From contig JANQHD010000009.1 of the NCBI GenBank assembly GCA_028282805.1, forward strand, positions 1 to 64,000: a stretch of DNA of 64,000 nt. Reading direction: 5' to 3'. The notes beneath the pieces were generated by a model, which was not told where the DNA came from, did not search any database, and was given only the letters and a program-made list of their open reading frames with translations. Below, piece by piece: positions 1 to 8,987 of the stretch; the stretch's first letter is position 1, and the number at the start of each line of letters is the position of its first letter. The translations under genes and the position numbers were made by a program. Origin of the DNA: Phycisphaeraceae bacterium. Lineage in GTDB: Bacteria > Planctomycetota > Phycisphaerae > Phycisphaerales > Zrk34.

Positions 1-153
1 TCGCTGGGCGACCTGAACTTCATCGGCACCAACTTCGGCAAGACCATCCCGACGGCCCCCGGAAGCCCCTCGGCCCCGGCGGTGCCGGAACCGGCGAGCT
101 TGATGTTGTTGGGTATGGGCGCGTTGGCGCTAAGCCGCAAGCGGCGGGGTTAA
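1..153 (+). CDS. C-terminal end of a PEP-CTERM anchored exported protein (partial)
   Basis: An open frame enters from the left edge and ends with TAA at 151-153 (50 residues visible). The end has the three parts of a PEP-CTERM sorting tail: VPEP, a hydrophobic stretch (ASLMLLGMGALAL) and a basic end (SRKRRG). In the family this tail is recognised by an exosortase and the protein is exported to the cell surface. The preceding LGDLNFIGTNFGKT resembles the segments that end many planctomycete surface proteins. The body of the protein lies outside the window, so its function cannot be stated. A strong terminator follows. Confidence 0.85.
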   Translation, partial: SLGDLNFIGTNFGKTIPTAPGSPSAPAVPEPASLMLLGMGALALSRKRRG

Positions 154-186
154 GTAGCCAAAGGGCAAACGCATGCCCTCCATAAC

Positions 187-226
187 AACGCACCGCTCGG
201 TTGTGTCGAGCGGTGCGTTTTTTTTT
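187..226 (+). terminator. Rho-independent terminator after the PEP-CTERM gene
   Basis: A perfect 13-base-pair inverted repeat (187-199 with 207-219, 7-base loop) runs straight into a tract of T residues up to 226. It sits 34 bases after the stop codon, the expected place for an intrinsic terminator. It is one of the few clear terminators in the window. Confidence 0.92.
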
Positions 227-237
227 ATGGGGCGTGC

Positions 238-243
238 TACAAT
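238..243 (+). promoter_or_regulatory. TACAAT -10-like box, six bases before the start codon
   Basis: TACAAT lies exactly six bases before the ATG at 250, and no Shine-Dalgarno sequence fits in between. A -10 element at this distance would place the transcription start on the start codon, giving a leaderless mRNA. The same spacing recurs at 16461, 34754, 59301 and 63616. No convincing -35 box is visible. Confidence 0.6.
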
Positions 244-249
244 GCGGGC

Positions 250-1410
250 ATGTCGCGTGCCCTTATGGTGTTGATCTGCATGGCTGTGGCTGCGTTTGCC
301 CGCCCCGCGGCGGCGGCCGATGCGGCGCAGCTCGAACGCCTGGCGCTGGGGGCGCGTTTGCAGCCCGCCCAACGTGACGCGCTGGTACAACAGATCGCCG
401 CTCACTTGCAAGCGGCTTCGGCAAACAAGGCCCAGCTGCGCCGCCAGCAGAACGGCTATGCGCGTGCCCTGCTGCTGGTGTGCGACCACGACGTGATCGG
501 CACGCTCTCGCCGGCGACGCGCGAGGCGGTCGACGACGCGATCGAGTCGGCGATCGGCCTCGACGACATCCGCTCGGGCGGGTGGGACCGGTTGGCGTAC
601 GTGTACGGCTTTTTCAACCACGACGTGACGCCGGAGCAGATCGAGCGCATCGCCCAGGGTTGGCGCGACATGACCGAGGCGCAGCGCAGACGCGTTTACC
701 CGACTTACCCACACCTGATCGACGCGATGTGCAAGCCGTTGAGCGTGTCGGGGTTGGGTGATGATGCGCAGACCGATCGCGCGCTGCGCACCACGATCCC
801 GCTGCTCAAGGAGATGGCGCTGGGTGAACCGAGGCCCGGCCGGGCGTTTCACCCGCCGACGCACGCGGCGCTGGTGCTGGGCGAGCTCTACGCGCGGTGG
901 TGTGACGACGCGACCCACGGCCCGCTGGTGCGCCGGTTGCTGGGCGAGCGTGAGGCGTTTGCAAAGATGCTCGCGGATCGATTGATCGGGGCGCAGCCGG
1001 CGAACCAACTCGACCGCACGGCGGTGGGCTTTTACGCGTACACCGGCCGGTACTTCGCGAACACGCTGGCAAGGTTGGATGCGCGATCGGCGGCGCCGGT
1101 GTTGCGGCGTTCGCTGGCGTTGTACGAAGAGAAAGGCGCGGGCGGGTCGACGGTCGCTTACACCCGCCGGGCGCTGGTGGCGTTGGGGGACGCGGGGTTG
1201 CGCGATGAGCTCGAAACGAAGCTGGCGGCGGACCCGCGGGACCCGGCGTCGGTCGAGCTGTTGGTGTGGCTCTGTCGCAACGGCCGGGGCGAGACGGCGG
1301 TTTACGGGCGCAAGCTGCTGGCGCAAGCGCTGGGTTGCGAGCCGGCCGCGGCACTGAAGGTGTATTTCGAGCGGCGGTTGTCGGCGTTGGGCGGGCCGGT
1401 GGACGGATGA
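250..1410 (+). CDS. Exported protein of unknown function, helical-repeat-like
   Basis: A 386-residue protein with a signal peptide (hydrophobic residues about 4-22, likely cleavage after ARPAAAA). The mature part is rich in alanine, leucine and arginine, with regularly spaced helical stretches such as LRRSLALYEEKGAGGS and RRALVALGDAGLRDELETKL that suggest HEAT- or TPR-like repeats. No catalytic motif is recognised. It stands alone between a terminator and a convergent tRNA gene. The ATG at 250 is preferred because it begins the signal peptide and follows the TACAAT box by six bases. It probably acts in the periplasm; the function is unknown. Confidence 0.75.
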   Translation: MSRALMVLICMAVAAFARPAAAADAAQLERLALGARLQPAQRDALVQQIAAHLQAASANKAQLRRQQNGYARALLLVCDHDVIGTLSPATREAVDDAIESAIGLDDIRSGGWDRLAYVYGFFNHDVTPEQIERIAQGWRDMTEAQRRRVYPTYPHLIDAMCKPLSVSGLGDDAQTDRALRTTIPLLKEMALGEPRPGRAFHPPTHAALVLGELYARWCDDATHGPLVRRLLGEREAFAKMLADRLIGAQPANQLDRTAVGFYAYTGRYFANTLARLDARSAAPVLRRSLALYEEKGAGGSTVAYTRRALVALGDAGLRDELETKLAADPRDPASVELLVWLCRNGRGETAVYGRKLLAQALGCEPAAALKVYFERRLSALGGPVDG

Positions 1411-1440
1411 AAAACGCCCACCGTGTGGCGGGCGTGGCAA

Positions 1441-1513
1441 TGGCCGGGCTGGGACTCGAACCCAGGACCAACGGCTTAAAAGGCCGCTGCTCTACCGACT
1501 GAGCTACCCGGCC
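1441..1513 (-). tRNA. tRNA-Lys (anticodon UUU)
   Basis: The reverse strand folds into a standard cloverleaf. The acceptor stem GGCCGGG (rc of 1507-1513) pairs with CCCGGCC, the D arm is GCTC...GAGC, the anticodon stem GCGGC/GCCGT encloses the loop CTTTTAA (anticodon TTT), and the T arm is CTGGG-TTCGAGT-CCCAG. The discriminator base is A. CCA is not encoded. Confidence 0.96.
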
Positions 1514-1627
1514 GAGTCGGTCGAAATCAAGGCGGAGCAGTATAGCGAGCGCCGGGGCGTTCGCAAAGAGCGGCGGCGAACCGCAACGCTTGCGAACCCA
1601 CACCGACTCACGGCATGATGGCGCGTT

Positions 1628-2191
1628 ATGTCCGGCGGACACGAACACGAGCGGCGGAGCGACGCGGAACTGGTGCGCGCGATCAACGCGGGCGACCGGC
1701 GGGCGTTTGAGGCGCTGTACCACCGGCACCGGGACTGGGTGGCGAGCCTGGCGATGCGTTTTACGGGCGACCGAGAAGCGGCGCTGGATGTGTTGCAGGA
1801 AACGTTTTTGTACCTGGTGCGCAAGTCGCCGGGCCTTGAGCTCGAGGGGCGGTTGACTTCGCTGCTGTGGCCCGTGGTCAAGCACCTGTCGATCGCGCAC
1901 AACCGCAAACGCCGTCGGGAGCCGGCCGTGGACCCGATGGCGATGCCGGTGCGTGGCGTCGATGACCCCCCGCCGGGTTTGGACGACCCACGCGAGGCGC
2001 TGGCGGGCTTGGTGGGCGGCCTGCCCGAAGCCCAGCGGGAGGTGTTGCTGATGCGGTACGTCGACGGGATGGCGTTGGACGAGATCGCCGCGGCGCTGGG
2101 AAGACCGCTCGGCACGGTCAAGAGCCGGCTGCATCATGCGCTGGCGCGGTTGCGGGGCGACCCTCGGACAAAAAAATATTTCGAACGTTGA
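1628..2191 (+). CDS. ECF-type RNA polymerase sigma factor
   Basis: A 187-residue sigma-70 family protein of extracytoplasmic-function size. Region 2 is seen at about residues 25-70 (ALYHRHRDWVASLAMRF, then DVLQETFLYLV), and region 4 at about 125-175 (LPEAQREVLLMRYVDGM and GRPLGTVKSRLHHALARL, a helix-turn-helix for the -35 element). Regions 1 and 3 are absent, as usual in this class. The next gene, 40 bases on, encodes a single-pass membrane protein in the position of an anti-sigma factor, which suggests that this sigma factor responds to a signal outside the membrane. A CATGAT box lies eight bases before the ATG. Confidence 0.92.
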   Translation: MSGGHEHERRSDAELVRAINAGDRRAFEALYHRHRDWVASLAMRFTGDREAALDVLQETFLYLVRKSPGLELEGRLTSLLWPVVKHLSIAHNRKRRREPAVDPMAMPVRGVDDPPPGLDDPREALAGLVGGLPEAQREVLLMRYVDGMALDEIAAALGRPLGTVKSRLHHALARLRGDPRTKKYFER

Positions 2192-2231
2192 ACCTTGGCT
2201 CGCCTTTGCGCACTTGAACAGGGGAAGCACC

Positions 2232-2695
<464 letters not shown>

Positions 2696-2699
<4 letters not shown>

Positions 2700-3157
2700 A
2701 ACGCACCGTTGCGCTCATCGTGTTGTGCTTGATCGGCGTCGGCGCGCTGGCGGCCCAAACGCGGCATCACGCGCCGGCGCGGGCCGTGTTCGGTACGGTC
2801 GAGGTGTGGGCCGACAGCGGTGGTGAACCGATCGCGGCCTGGCAGGTGCGGCTGCGGGCCCAACGGGCGGGCGTGAAGATCGTCGGCATCGAGGGCGGCG
2901 CACACGAAGCGTACGCACAACCGCCCTACTACGACACCCGCGCGATGCAGAACGACCACGTGATTCTCGCGGCGCTGAGCACGGCCGACGACCTGCCGGT
3001 TGGTAAGACGCGCATCGCCAGCGTGCACTACATGAGCGAGACGGGCGCACCGCCCCGCTTCGAGGCGCAGTTCATCGCGGCGGCCAACACCGATGCGCAA
3101 CGCATCACGCTCGCGATCACCACGACGACACACCACACGGAAGGAATCGAACCATGA
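2696..3157 (+). CDS. Small exported beta-sandwich protein, possibly cohesin-like
   Basis: A 153-residue protein that begins inside the previous stop codon (ATGA overlap) and has a signal peptide (RTVALIVLCLIGVGALAAQ). The mature part starts with a strand pattern, FGTVEVWADSGGEPIAAWQV followed by VKIVGIEGG, which resembles the first strands of cohesin and related carbohydrate-binding folds. Partnership with the dockerin-like tail of the preceding protein is therefore conceivable, but the family match is weak. It also overlaps the next gene by four bases, so all four genes are translationally coupled. Confidence 0.6.
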
Positions 3158-5265
3158 GACGTGCATGGGGTTGGACCGTATCGGCGTTCGGCATCGGCCT
3201 GCTTGCCGCATCGCTGCTCACCGTTGCCGGGTGCGGCGACGCGAGCCTCGCGACAGACCAAGAGAACGCCTACGGTCACAGACGCACTCAATCAGTTGCT
3301 TCACCGAACGCCTTGGCGCAGGCCAGGGCCGAGGCCCGCCGAGCCGCGGCGTTGGGGCGATCGGCGCCGGCCGACGAGGTCTGGGTCATCGCGCGGGCCG
3401 ACGGCGAGGTTGAGGCGACCGGCGACTACCCGGGTACCGGGTCGATGGTGTACCTGCCCGACCCCGCCAAGCCCGACCAGCGCGTGCCGGTGCCGTTGAA
3501 GCACACGTCGGTCGACGCCTCGGTCAGCGCGTACATCGCCACCGTCGACGTCAACCAGCAGTTCCACAACCCCTTCGACAGCAAGATCGAGGCGGTGTAC
3601 GTGTTCCCGCTGCCGCAGAACGCGGCGGTCAACGAGTTCGTCATGACCATCGGCGAGCGGCGAGTTCGCGGCATCATCCGCGAGCGCGAGGAAGCCGAGC
3701 GCGTGTACAAAGAAGCCCGGGCGCAGGGCTACGTCGCTTCGTTGCTCACGCAGGAGCGGCCGAACGTGTTTACGCAGAAGGTGGCCAACATCGAGCCGGG
3801 CAAGGCGATCGACGTGAACATCCGCTACCTGCACACGCTGGGGTACGAAGACGGGTGGTACGAGTTCGTGTTTCCGATGGTGGTCGGGCCGCGCTTCAAC
3901 CCGCCGGATCAGCGTGACGGCGTGGGCGCGGTGGCGCGGGGCAACCACGGGCTTTCGGGGCAGTCGACCGAAGTGCAGCACCTCGCCCCCCACGAGCGCA
4001 GCGGCCACGCCGTCGACCTGTCGGTCACGCTCGACGCGGGTGTGGGCATCGAGCAGGTCACCTCGGTCAACCACCGCATCGATGAACAACGGCTGAGCCC
4101 GACACGGCGCGTGGTGTCGATCGCCAAGCGCGACCGGCTGCCGAACAAGGACTTCGTGCTGCGGTGGCGGGTGGCGGGCGAGCGAATAAAAGCCTCGCTG
4201 CTCACGCAGCGCACCGAGCGCGGCGGGTACTTCACGCTGATGCTCTACCCGCCTAAGGTGATCGACCGGCTCGAGCGCCGGCCGATGGAGATGATCTTCG
4301 TGCTCGACTGCTCGGGCAGCATGTCGGGCAAGCCGATCGGACAGGCGAAGGACGCGATCCGCCACGGCCTGAGCCGGCTGGGGCCCGACGACACGTTCCA
4401 GGTGATCCGTTTTTCGACCGACAGCTCCGCGTTCGGGCCGCGCCCCGTGCACGCCGACCCCGAAGCGCTGCGCAAGGCCGACCGCTACGTGCGCGACCTG
4501 CGCGGCAGCGGTGGCACGATGATGATCGAGGGCGTCCGCGCGGCGCTCGACTTCCCGCACGAGCCGGGCCGGGGGCGCGTCGTGTCGTTCATGACCGACG
4601 GGTTCATCGGCAACGACGACCAGATCATCGCGGCGGTCGAACGCCACGTCGGCGCGTCGCGCGTGTTCAGCTTCGGCGTCGGCGCGTCGCCCAACCGCTA
4701 CCTGATGAACCGCATGGCCAAGGCCGGCCGGGGCGCCGTGGCGTACCTGTCGCTCAACGACGACGGCGGCGCGGTGATGGGCCGGTTCTTCGAGCGCGTC
4801 AGCCACCCGGCGCTGACGGGCCTGTCGGTGAACTGGGGCGGCATGCGGGTCGGCGACGTGTACCCCCGGAAGCTGCCCGACCTGTTTGTCGGCAGGCCCG
4901 TGATATTGACCGGGCGTTACGACGGCGAGCTGCCCGACGAGATCGTGGTGCGGGGTCAGGCCGGCCGGCGGGCGATCAACATCGTCGTGCCGACCGGCAA
5001 CGAGGCACGCACGCACGACGGCGTCGCCGCGGTGTGGGCGCGGTCGCGCATCGCCGACCTGTACGGCGAGATGGCGTCGAACCCCTCGCACGAGCTGGCC
5101 ACCGCCATCAAACAGACCGCGCTCGACTACGGGCTGATGTCGGCGTACACGGCGTTCGTCGCCGTCGACTCGTCGCAACGCACCGCCGGCACGCACGGCA
5201 CCACGGTCGCGGTGCCCGTTCCTGTGCCCGACGGCGTGAAGTACGAAACCACCGTGCAGCAATAA
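3154..5265 (+). CDS. VIT and von Willebrand A domain lipoprotein
   Basis: A 703-residue protein with a lipoprotein signal (hydrophobic stretch then VAGC at about residue 25). A VIT domain follows at about 95-225 (FHNPFDSKIEAVYVFPLPQN, then RVRGIIREREEAERVYKEAR), then a von Willebrand A domain at about 380-560 with an intact metal-binding MIDAS motif, DCSGSMSG. Such proteins usually bind partners at the cell surface in a metal-dependent way. It is the last gene of the ATGA-coupled run that begins with the dockerin-like membrane protein, and so a candidate partner of that signalling module. A second VIT/vWA protein occurs at 48448. Confidence 0.88.
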   Translation: MRRAWGWTVSAFGIGLLAASLLTVAGCGDASLATDQENAYGHRRTQSVASPNALAQARAEARRAAALGRSAPADEVWVIARADGEVEATGDYPGTGSMVYLPDPAKPDQRVPVPLKHTSVDASVSAYIATVDVNQQFHNPFDSKIEAVYVFPLPQNAAVNEFVMTIGERRVRGIIREREEAERVYKEARAQGYVASLLTQERPNVFTQKVANIEPGKAIDVNIRYLHTLGYEDGWYEFVFPMVVGPRFNPPDQRDGVGAVARGNHGLSGQSTEVQHLAPHERSGHAVDLSVTLDAGVGIEQVTSVNHRIDEQRLSPTRRVVSIAKRDRLPNKDFVLRWRVAGERIKASLLTQRTERGGYFTLMLYPPKVIDRLERRPMEMIFVLDCSGSMSGKPIGQAKDAIRHGLSRLGPDDTFQVIRFSTDSSAFGPRPVHADPEALRKADRYVRDLRGSGGTMMIEGVRAALDFPHEPGRGRVVSFMTDGFIGNDDQIIAAVERHVGASRVFSFGVGASPNRYLMNRMAKAGRGAVAYLSLNDDGGAVMGRFFERVSHPALTGLSVNWGGMRVGDVYPRKLPDLFVGRPVILTGRYDGELPDEIVVRGQAGRRAINIVVPTGNEARTHDGVAAVWARSRIADLYGEMASNPSHELATAIKQTALDYGLMSAYTAFVAVDSSQRTAGTHGTTVAVPVPVPDGVKYETTVQQ

Positions 5266-5295
5266 CGAGCCTGTTTCTCTATTCGAGGTCTCACC

Positions 5296-6117
5296 ATGAA
5301 CAACCGGGTCTGGTATCGGTGCGGGATGTCATTGGCGATCGTGTTAATCGTGCTGTCGAGCAACGGGTGCTGGCGCATGCACGACACGCTGGAGTCGGCG
5401 GTTGACCTGAATCGCTTCAACGATGCGGCCCGTGCGTCTGGGGCGCAGCCCGCTTTGCAACTGCCGGTGCGGGTCGCGGTCGCGCATCTGCAACACGGAC
5501 CGCTCGTTCCCGGCGAGGCACGGTTCGCCCATGCGCTCGACATCGAAGTCCGCCCGATCGGCGGCGATCACGACGAGGGGCTGTTGGCCCGTGTCCGGCC
5601 GCTGCCCCACGTCACGGACGTGGTCACGATCCACCCCGACAAGGACGCCCACGGCCGAACGCTGGTCGAACCCACGGCGTTGCTGCCCATGGCCCAGCGA
5701 CTGCAAGCCGACCTGCTCTTGGTGTATTCCAACGAGGTGACGCTCGGTGATAGCGAGTTCGCCGCCGGGCCGATCGGTTTTGTGTTGACCGTCGGCACGC
5801 TCGGCGTCTTCCCCGGCGTGCTCTACGACGGCGACGCGGTCACGCACGTCCGCCTGGTGGATGCCCAGACGGGGTACGTGTATCTCAGCGACTCGGCCGG
5901 CCGGCACGCATGGACGCTCGACGGCCTGTCGTTCGCCAACCGCCCGTTTGAGCGGGTGTGCCGGCGGGCGGAACGGCGGGCGGAGCAGGCCGTGTTCGCT
6001 GAATTGGGGTATCACTGGCGCAATATCTGCAAATACCGTGCCCCGTATCACCGAGCACCCGCCACGGCACCCGCCGGCGAACGGACACCGCACGGCCCGC
6101 GCTACCCAACCCGTTAA
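5296..6117 (+). CDS. Lipoprotein of unknown function
   Basis: A 273-residue protein with a lipobox (VLSSNGC, about residues 20-26) after a hydrophobic signal. Strand-rich segments such as RVAVAHLQH and LQADLLLVYSNEVTLGD are followed by a hydrophobic stretch (FVLTVGTLGVFPGVLY) and an arginine-rich C-terminus. LLLVYS is reminiscent of small planctomycete and proteobacterial lipoproteins of unknown role, but no family is claimed. It starts 30 bases after the VIT/vWA gene and may belong to the same transcript. Confidence 0.7.
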   Translation: MNNRVWYRCGMSLAIVLIVLSSNGCWRMHDTLESAVDLNRFNDAARASGAQPALQLPVRVAVAHLQHGPLVPGEARFAHALDIEVRPIGGDHDEGLLARVRPLPHVTDVVTIHPDKDAHGRTLVEPTALLPMAQRLQADLLLVYSNEVTLGDSEFAAGPIGFVLTVGTLGVFPGVLYDGDAVTHVRLVDAQTGYVYLSDSAGRHAWTLDGLSFANRPFERVCRRAERRAEQAVFAELGYHWRNICKYRAPYHRAPATAPAGERTPHGPRYPTR

Positions 6118-6270
6118 AGCCGCGCCCCGGCTGGCATCAATTTCTTTGCGTTTGCGCGAAAGATGGGGCCAGCGAACCCAGTCATTATGCCACCCGATAC
6201 GCTTCTGTTGATTGCGACCGGGCGTTTTTCATTCCACAATGTGAGCCGACCAGGCGAACAGGAGCAGGTG

Positions 6271-7587
6271 ATGGCAAAGGTCTATTTCCCCGAAGTCGAG
6301 AAGGTCGTTTACGAAGGCGCCGACTCGCAGAACCCGCTCTCGTTCAAGCATTACAACCCGGATGAACTGGTCGCGGGCAAGCCGATGCGCGAGCACCTGC
6401 GGTTCGCGGTGTGCTACTGGCACACGATGAAGGGCGCGGGGGCCGACCCGTTCGGCGTGGGCACGCGGGTGATGCCGTGGTGCGACGGCGGCGACGAGAT
6501 GACCATCGCCGAGCACACCATGCGGGCGAACTTCGAGTTTATCTCGAAGCTGGGCGTGGGGTACTGGTGCTTCCACGACCGCGACATTGCGCCCGAGGCC
6601 GAGGGCGACTTTGTGGAAACCAACAAGCGGCTCGACCGCATCGTCGCGCTGGCCAAGGGGTTGCAGGACGAGACGGGCATCAGGCTGCTGTGGGGCACGG
6701 CCTGCCTGTTCGCGCACCCGCGTTTCATGAGCGGCGCGGCGACGTCGCCGAACCTCGACGCGTTCGTGCACGCCGCGGCCCAGGTGAAGAAGGCCATCGA
6801 GGTCACCCACGAACTCGGCGGCGCGGGGTACGTGTTCTGGGGCGGCCGCGAGGGCTACGACACGCTGATGAACACGGACCTGCGGCGTGAACTCGAACAC
6901 CTGGCGCGGTTTTTGCACATGGCGGTTGACTACAAGAAACAGATCGGCTTCGAAGGGCAATTTTACATCGAGCCCAAGCCGAAGGAGCCGACCACGCACC
7001 AGTACGACCACGACGCCGAGGCGTGTTACGCGTTCTTGCAGCACCACGGGCTGGTCGATCACCTCAAGCTGAACATCGAAGCGAACCACGCGACGCTCGC
7101 CGGGCACAGCTTCCACCACGAGCTGGAGTTCGCCGCGAGCCACGGGCTGCTCGGTTCGATTGACGCCAATCGTGGCGACGAGCTGCTCGGGTGGGATACC
7201 GACCAGTTCCCCACGAACCTGTACGACACGACGATGTGCATGTACACGCTGCTGCGGCACGGCGGGTTGACCACGGGCGGCTTGAACTTTGACGCGAAGG
7301 TCCGCCGGCAGAGCACCGAGCCGACCGACCTGTTCCACGCGCACATCGGGGGCATGGACGCGTTCGCCCGCGGGCTGAAGATCGCGGCAAAACTCATCGA
7401 CGAGGGGCGGATCGAGGGCCTCGTCAGCGGCCGGTACGGCACGTGGGACAGCGAGCTGGGCCGGAAGATCGAGGCGGACGAGGTGGGTTTGGCGGACCTG
7501 GAGCCGATCGCCCACGAGCGCAACGTCACGTCGGTGGCGTCTAGTCGTCAGGAGTTGATCGAGAACCTCATCAACGACGCGATCTAA
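6271..7587 (+). CDS. xylA: Xylose isomerase
   Basis: A 438-residue cytosolic enzyme that interconverts D-xylose and D-xylulose, also glucose and fructose, with two divalent metal ions. Length and sequence fit the class II enzyme: the active-site region [12 protein letters not shown] (with the catalytic His), the metal ligands in [38 protein letters not shown] and [20 protein letters not shown]. The ATG at 6271 follows GGAGCAGG by four bases; a longer frame from 6163 has no such support. The kinase for the next step (xylB) is far away at 54183. The PQQ-like gene begins 17 bases downstream. Confidence 0.97.
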   Translation: MAKVYFPEVEKVVYEGADSQNPLSFKHYNPDELVAGKPMREHLRFAVCYWHTMKGAGADPFGVGTRVMPWCDGGDEMTIAEHTMRANFEFISKLGVGYWCFHDRDIAPEAEGDFVETNKRLDRIVALAKGLQDETGIRLLWGTACLFAHPRFMSGAATSPNLDAFVHAAAQVKKAIEVTHELGGAGYVFWGGREGYDTLMNTDLRRELEHLARFLHMAVDYKKQIGFEGQFYIEPKPKEPTTHQYDHDAEACYAFLQHHGLVDHLKLNIEANHATLAGHSFHHELEFAASHGLLGSIDANRGDELLGWDTDQFPTNLYDTTMCMYTLLRHGGLTTGGLNFDAKVRRQSTEPTDLFHAHIGGMDAFARGLKIAAKLIDEGRIEGLVSGRYGTWDSELGRKIEADEVGLADLEPIAHERNVTSVASSRQELIENLINDAI

Positions 7588-7604
7588 CTCGTTGGAGACA
7601 CATC

Positions 7605-8900
7605 ATGATGGGCCGCATGGGTTGTTGGTTGACCGCTGTGTGCGTGGGGTGGGTGTGCTGTGGGGTTGGCTGGGCCGACTGGCCGCAGTACCTCGGGCCG
7701 CGGGGTGATGCGACTTGTGACGAGAGCGACCTGCTCGACACCTGGCCGACCGACGGGCCGAGGCAGGTGTGGCGTGTGGCGATGGGCCCGGGCTTCGGGG
7801 GCGCGGCGATCAAGGGCGGGCGTGTGTTCGTGCTCGACCGCGACATGGGCGAGGCCGACATCTTGCGCGTGCTCGAGCTGAGCACGGGCAAAGAGCTGTG
7901 GCGTTACCGGTACGAGGCGAAGGGCCGGGTTGGGTTCGAGGGCTCGCGTTGCACGCCCGCCGTGACCGATACGCACGTGTTCACCACCGGTCAGTTCGGT
8001 CACCTGTACGCCTTCGACCGCGCCACGCGCAAGCCGGCCTGGTCGGTGAACCTGTTCGAGAAATACCCCGACGCCGACGACAGCGACAAACAGAACTGGG
8101 GCTACGGCCTGAACCCCCTGTTGCACGGCGACAAGGTGATCGTCGCGTCGACCTCGTCGGAGTCGCCGGGGCTGGTGGCGTTCGACCAGTCGACGGGCGA
8201 GGTGGCGTGGGAGTCGGAACCCTTCGGCGACAAGAGCGTCTACTGCTCGCCGGTGATGCGCACCATCGCGGGGCGCACGGGCATCGTGGTGCGTAACATT
8301 TTTTACCTGTACTTCATCGACGCCGACACGGGCCAGACACTGTTCAAGCACCGGGTGTACACCAAGGGCAAGATCCCCATCACGCCGGTGACGGTGCTGC
8401 CGGACGGCGAGCGCGTGTTTGTCACGCAGGGTTACGAGATGGGGTCGGTCATGTTGCGCGTCACCGCCGACGGCGAGAAGTTCGACGTCACCGAACTGTA
8501 CCGCATGAAGCGCGGCAGCCAGGTGCACCCGGCGGTGTGGCACGGCGGTTACCTGTACCTGAACCTGACCGAGAACCGTTGGACCAAGGGCTCGGCCCGC
8601 AAGCAAGGTGGGTTGGCGTGCGTCGACCCCGCCAGCGGCGAGGTGCTGTGGCACACCGGCGATGCGCCTTACTTCAACCGCGGCCCGGTGATGCGCGTGG
8701 GCGATCGGCTGATCGCCTTCGACGCCGAGGGGGGGTACCTGTACCTGGTCAAGCCGAGCCCGCGGCGCTTCGAGCGCATATCGCGGTTCAAGGCGCTGGA
8801 CACGGAACAGAAAAAGGCCTGGGGCCCGCTGGCGCTGAGCGGCGGGCTGCTGATCGTGCGCGACCAGGACGAGATGCGTTGTTTCGACTTGGGGCGGTGA
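7605..8900 (+). CDS. Exported PQQ-like beta-propeller protein (first of a tandem pair)
   Basis: A 431-residue protein with a signal peptide ending near GVGWA, followed by ADWPQYLGPRGDA, the usual opening of planctomycete PQQ-like repeat proteins. Repeats such as LELSTGKELWRY, FDQSTGEVAWES and VDPASGEVLWHT show the blade consensus (D..TG...W). Cofactor-binding residues cannot be confirmed, and many relatives bind no PQQ and serve as scaffolds or outer-membrane-associated proteins. It lies 17 bases after xylA in the same direction. About 40 percent of its residues, by eye, match the next gene, including R-MKRGSQ-HP. Confidence 0.87.
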   Translation: MMGRMGCWLTAVCVGWVCCGVGWADWPQYLGPRGDATCDESDLLDTWPTDGPRQVWRVAMGPGFGGAAIKGGRVFVLDRDMGEADILRVLELSTGKELWRYRYEAKGRVGFEGSRCTPAVTDTHVFTTGQFGHLYAFDRATRKPAWSVNLFEKYPDADDSDKQNWGYGLNPLLHGDKVIVASTSSESPGLVAFDQSTGEVAWESEPFGDKSVYCSPVMRTIAGRTGIVVRNIFYLYFIDADTGQTLFKHRVYTKGKIPITPVTVLPDGERVFVTQGYEMGSVMLRVTADGEKFDVTELYRMKRGSQVHPAVWHGGYLYLNLTENRWTKGSARKQGGLACVDPASGEVLWHTGDAPYFNRGPVMRVGDRLIAFDAEGGYLYLVKPSPRRFERISRFKALDTEQKKAWGPLALSGGLLIVRDQDEMRCFDLGR

Positions 8901-8987
8901 TCGCACCGGAGCCTTAACGCCAGATATTGCGCCCCGCCGCGTGCAATCGGCTAAGCTTGTCATACGTTTCCACCACGGAGGTTGACC

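Noticed and set aside
3301-5262. A 653-codon frame antisense to the VIT/vWA gene
   Set aside because: Shadow of a high-GC gene with clear VIT and vWA motifs on the other strand; no signature of its own.
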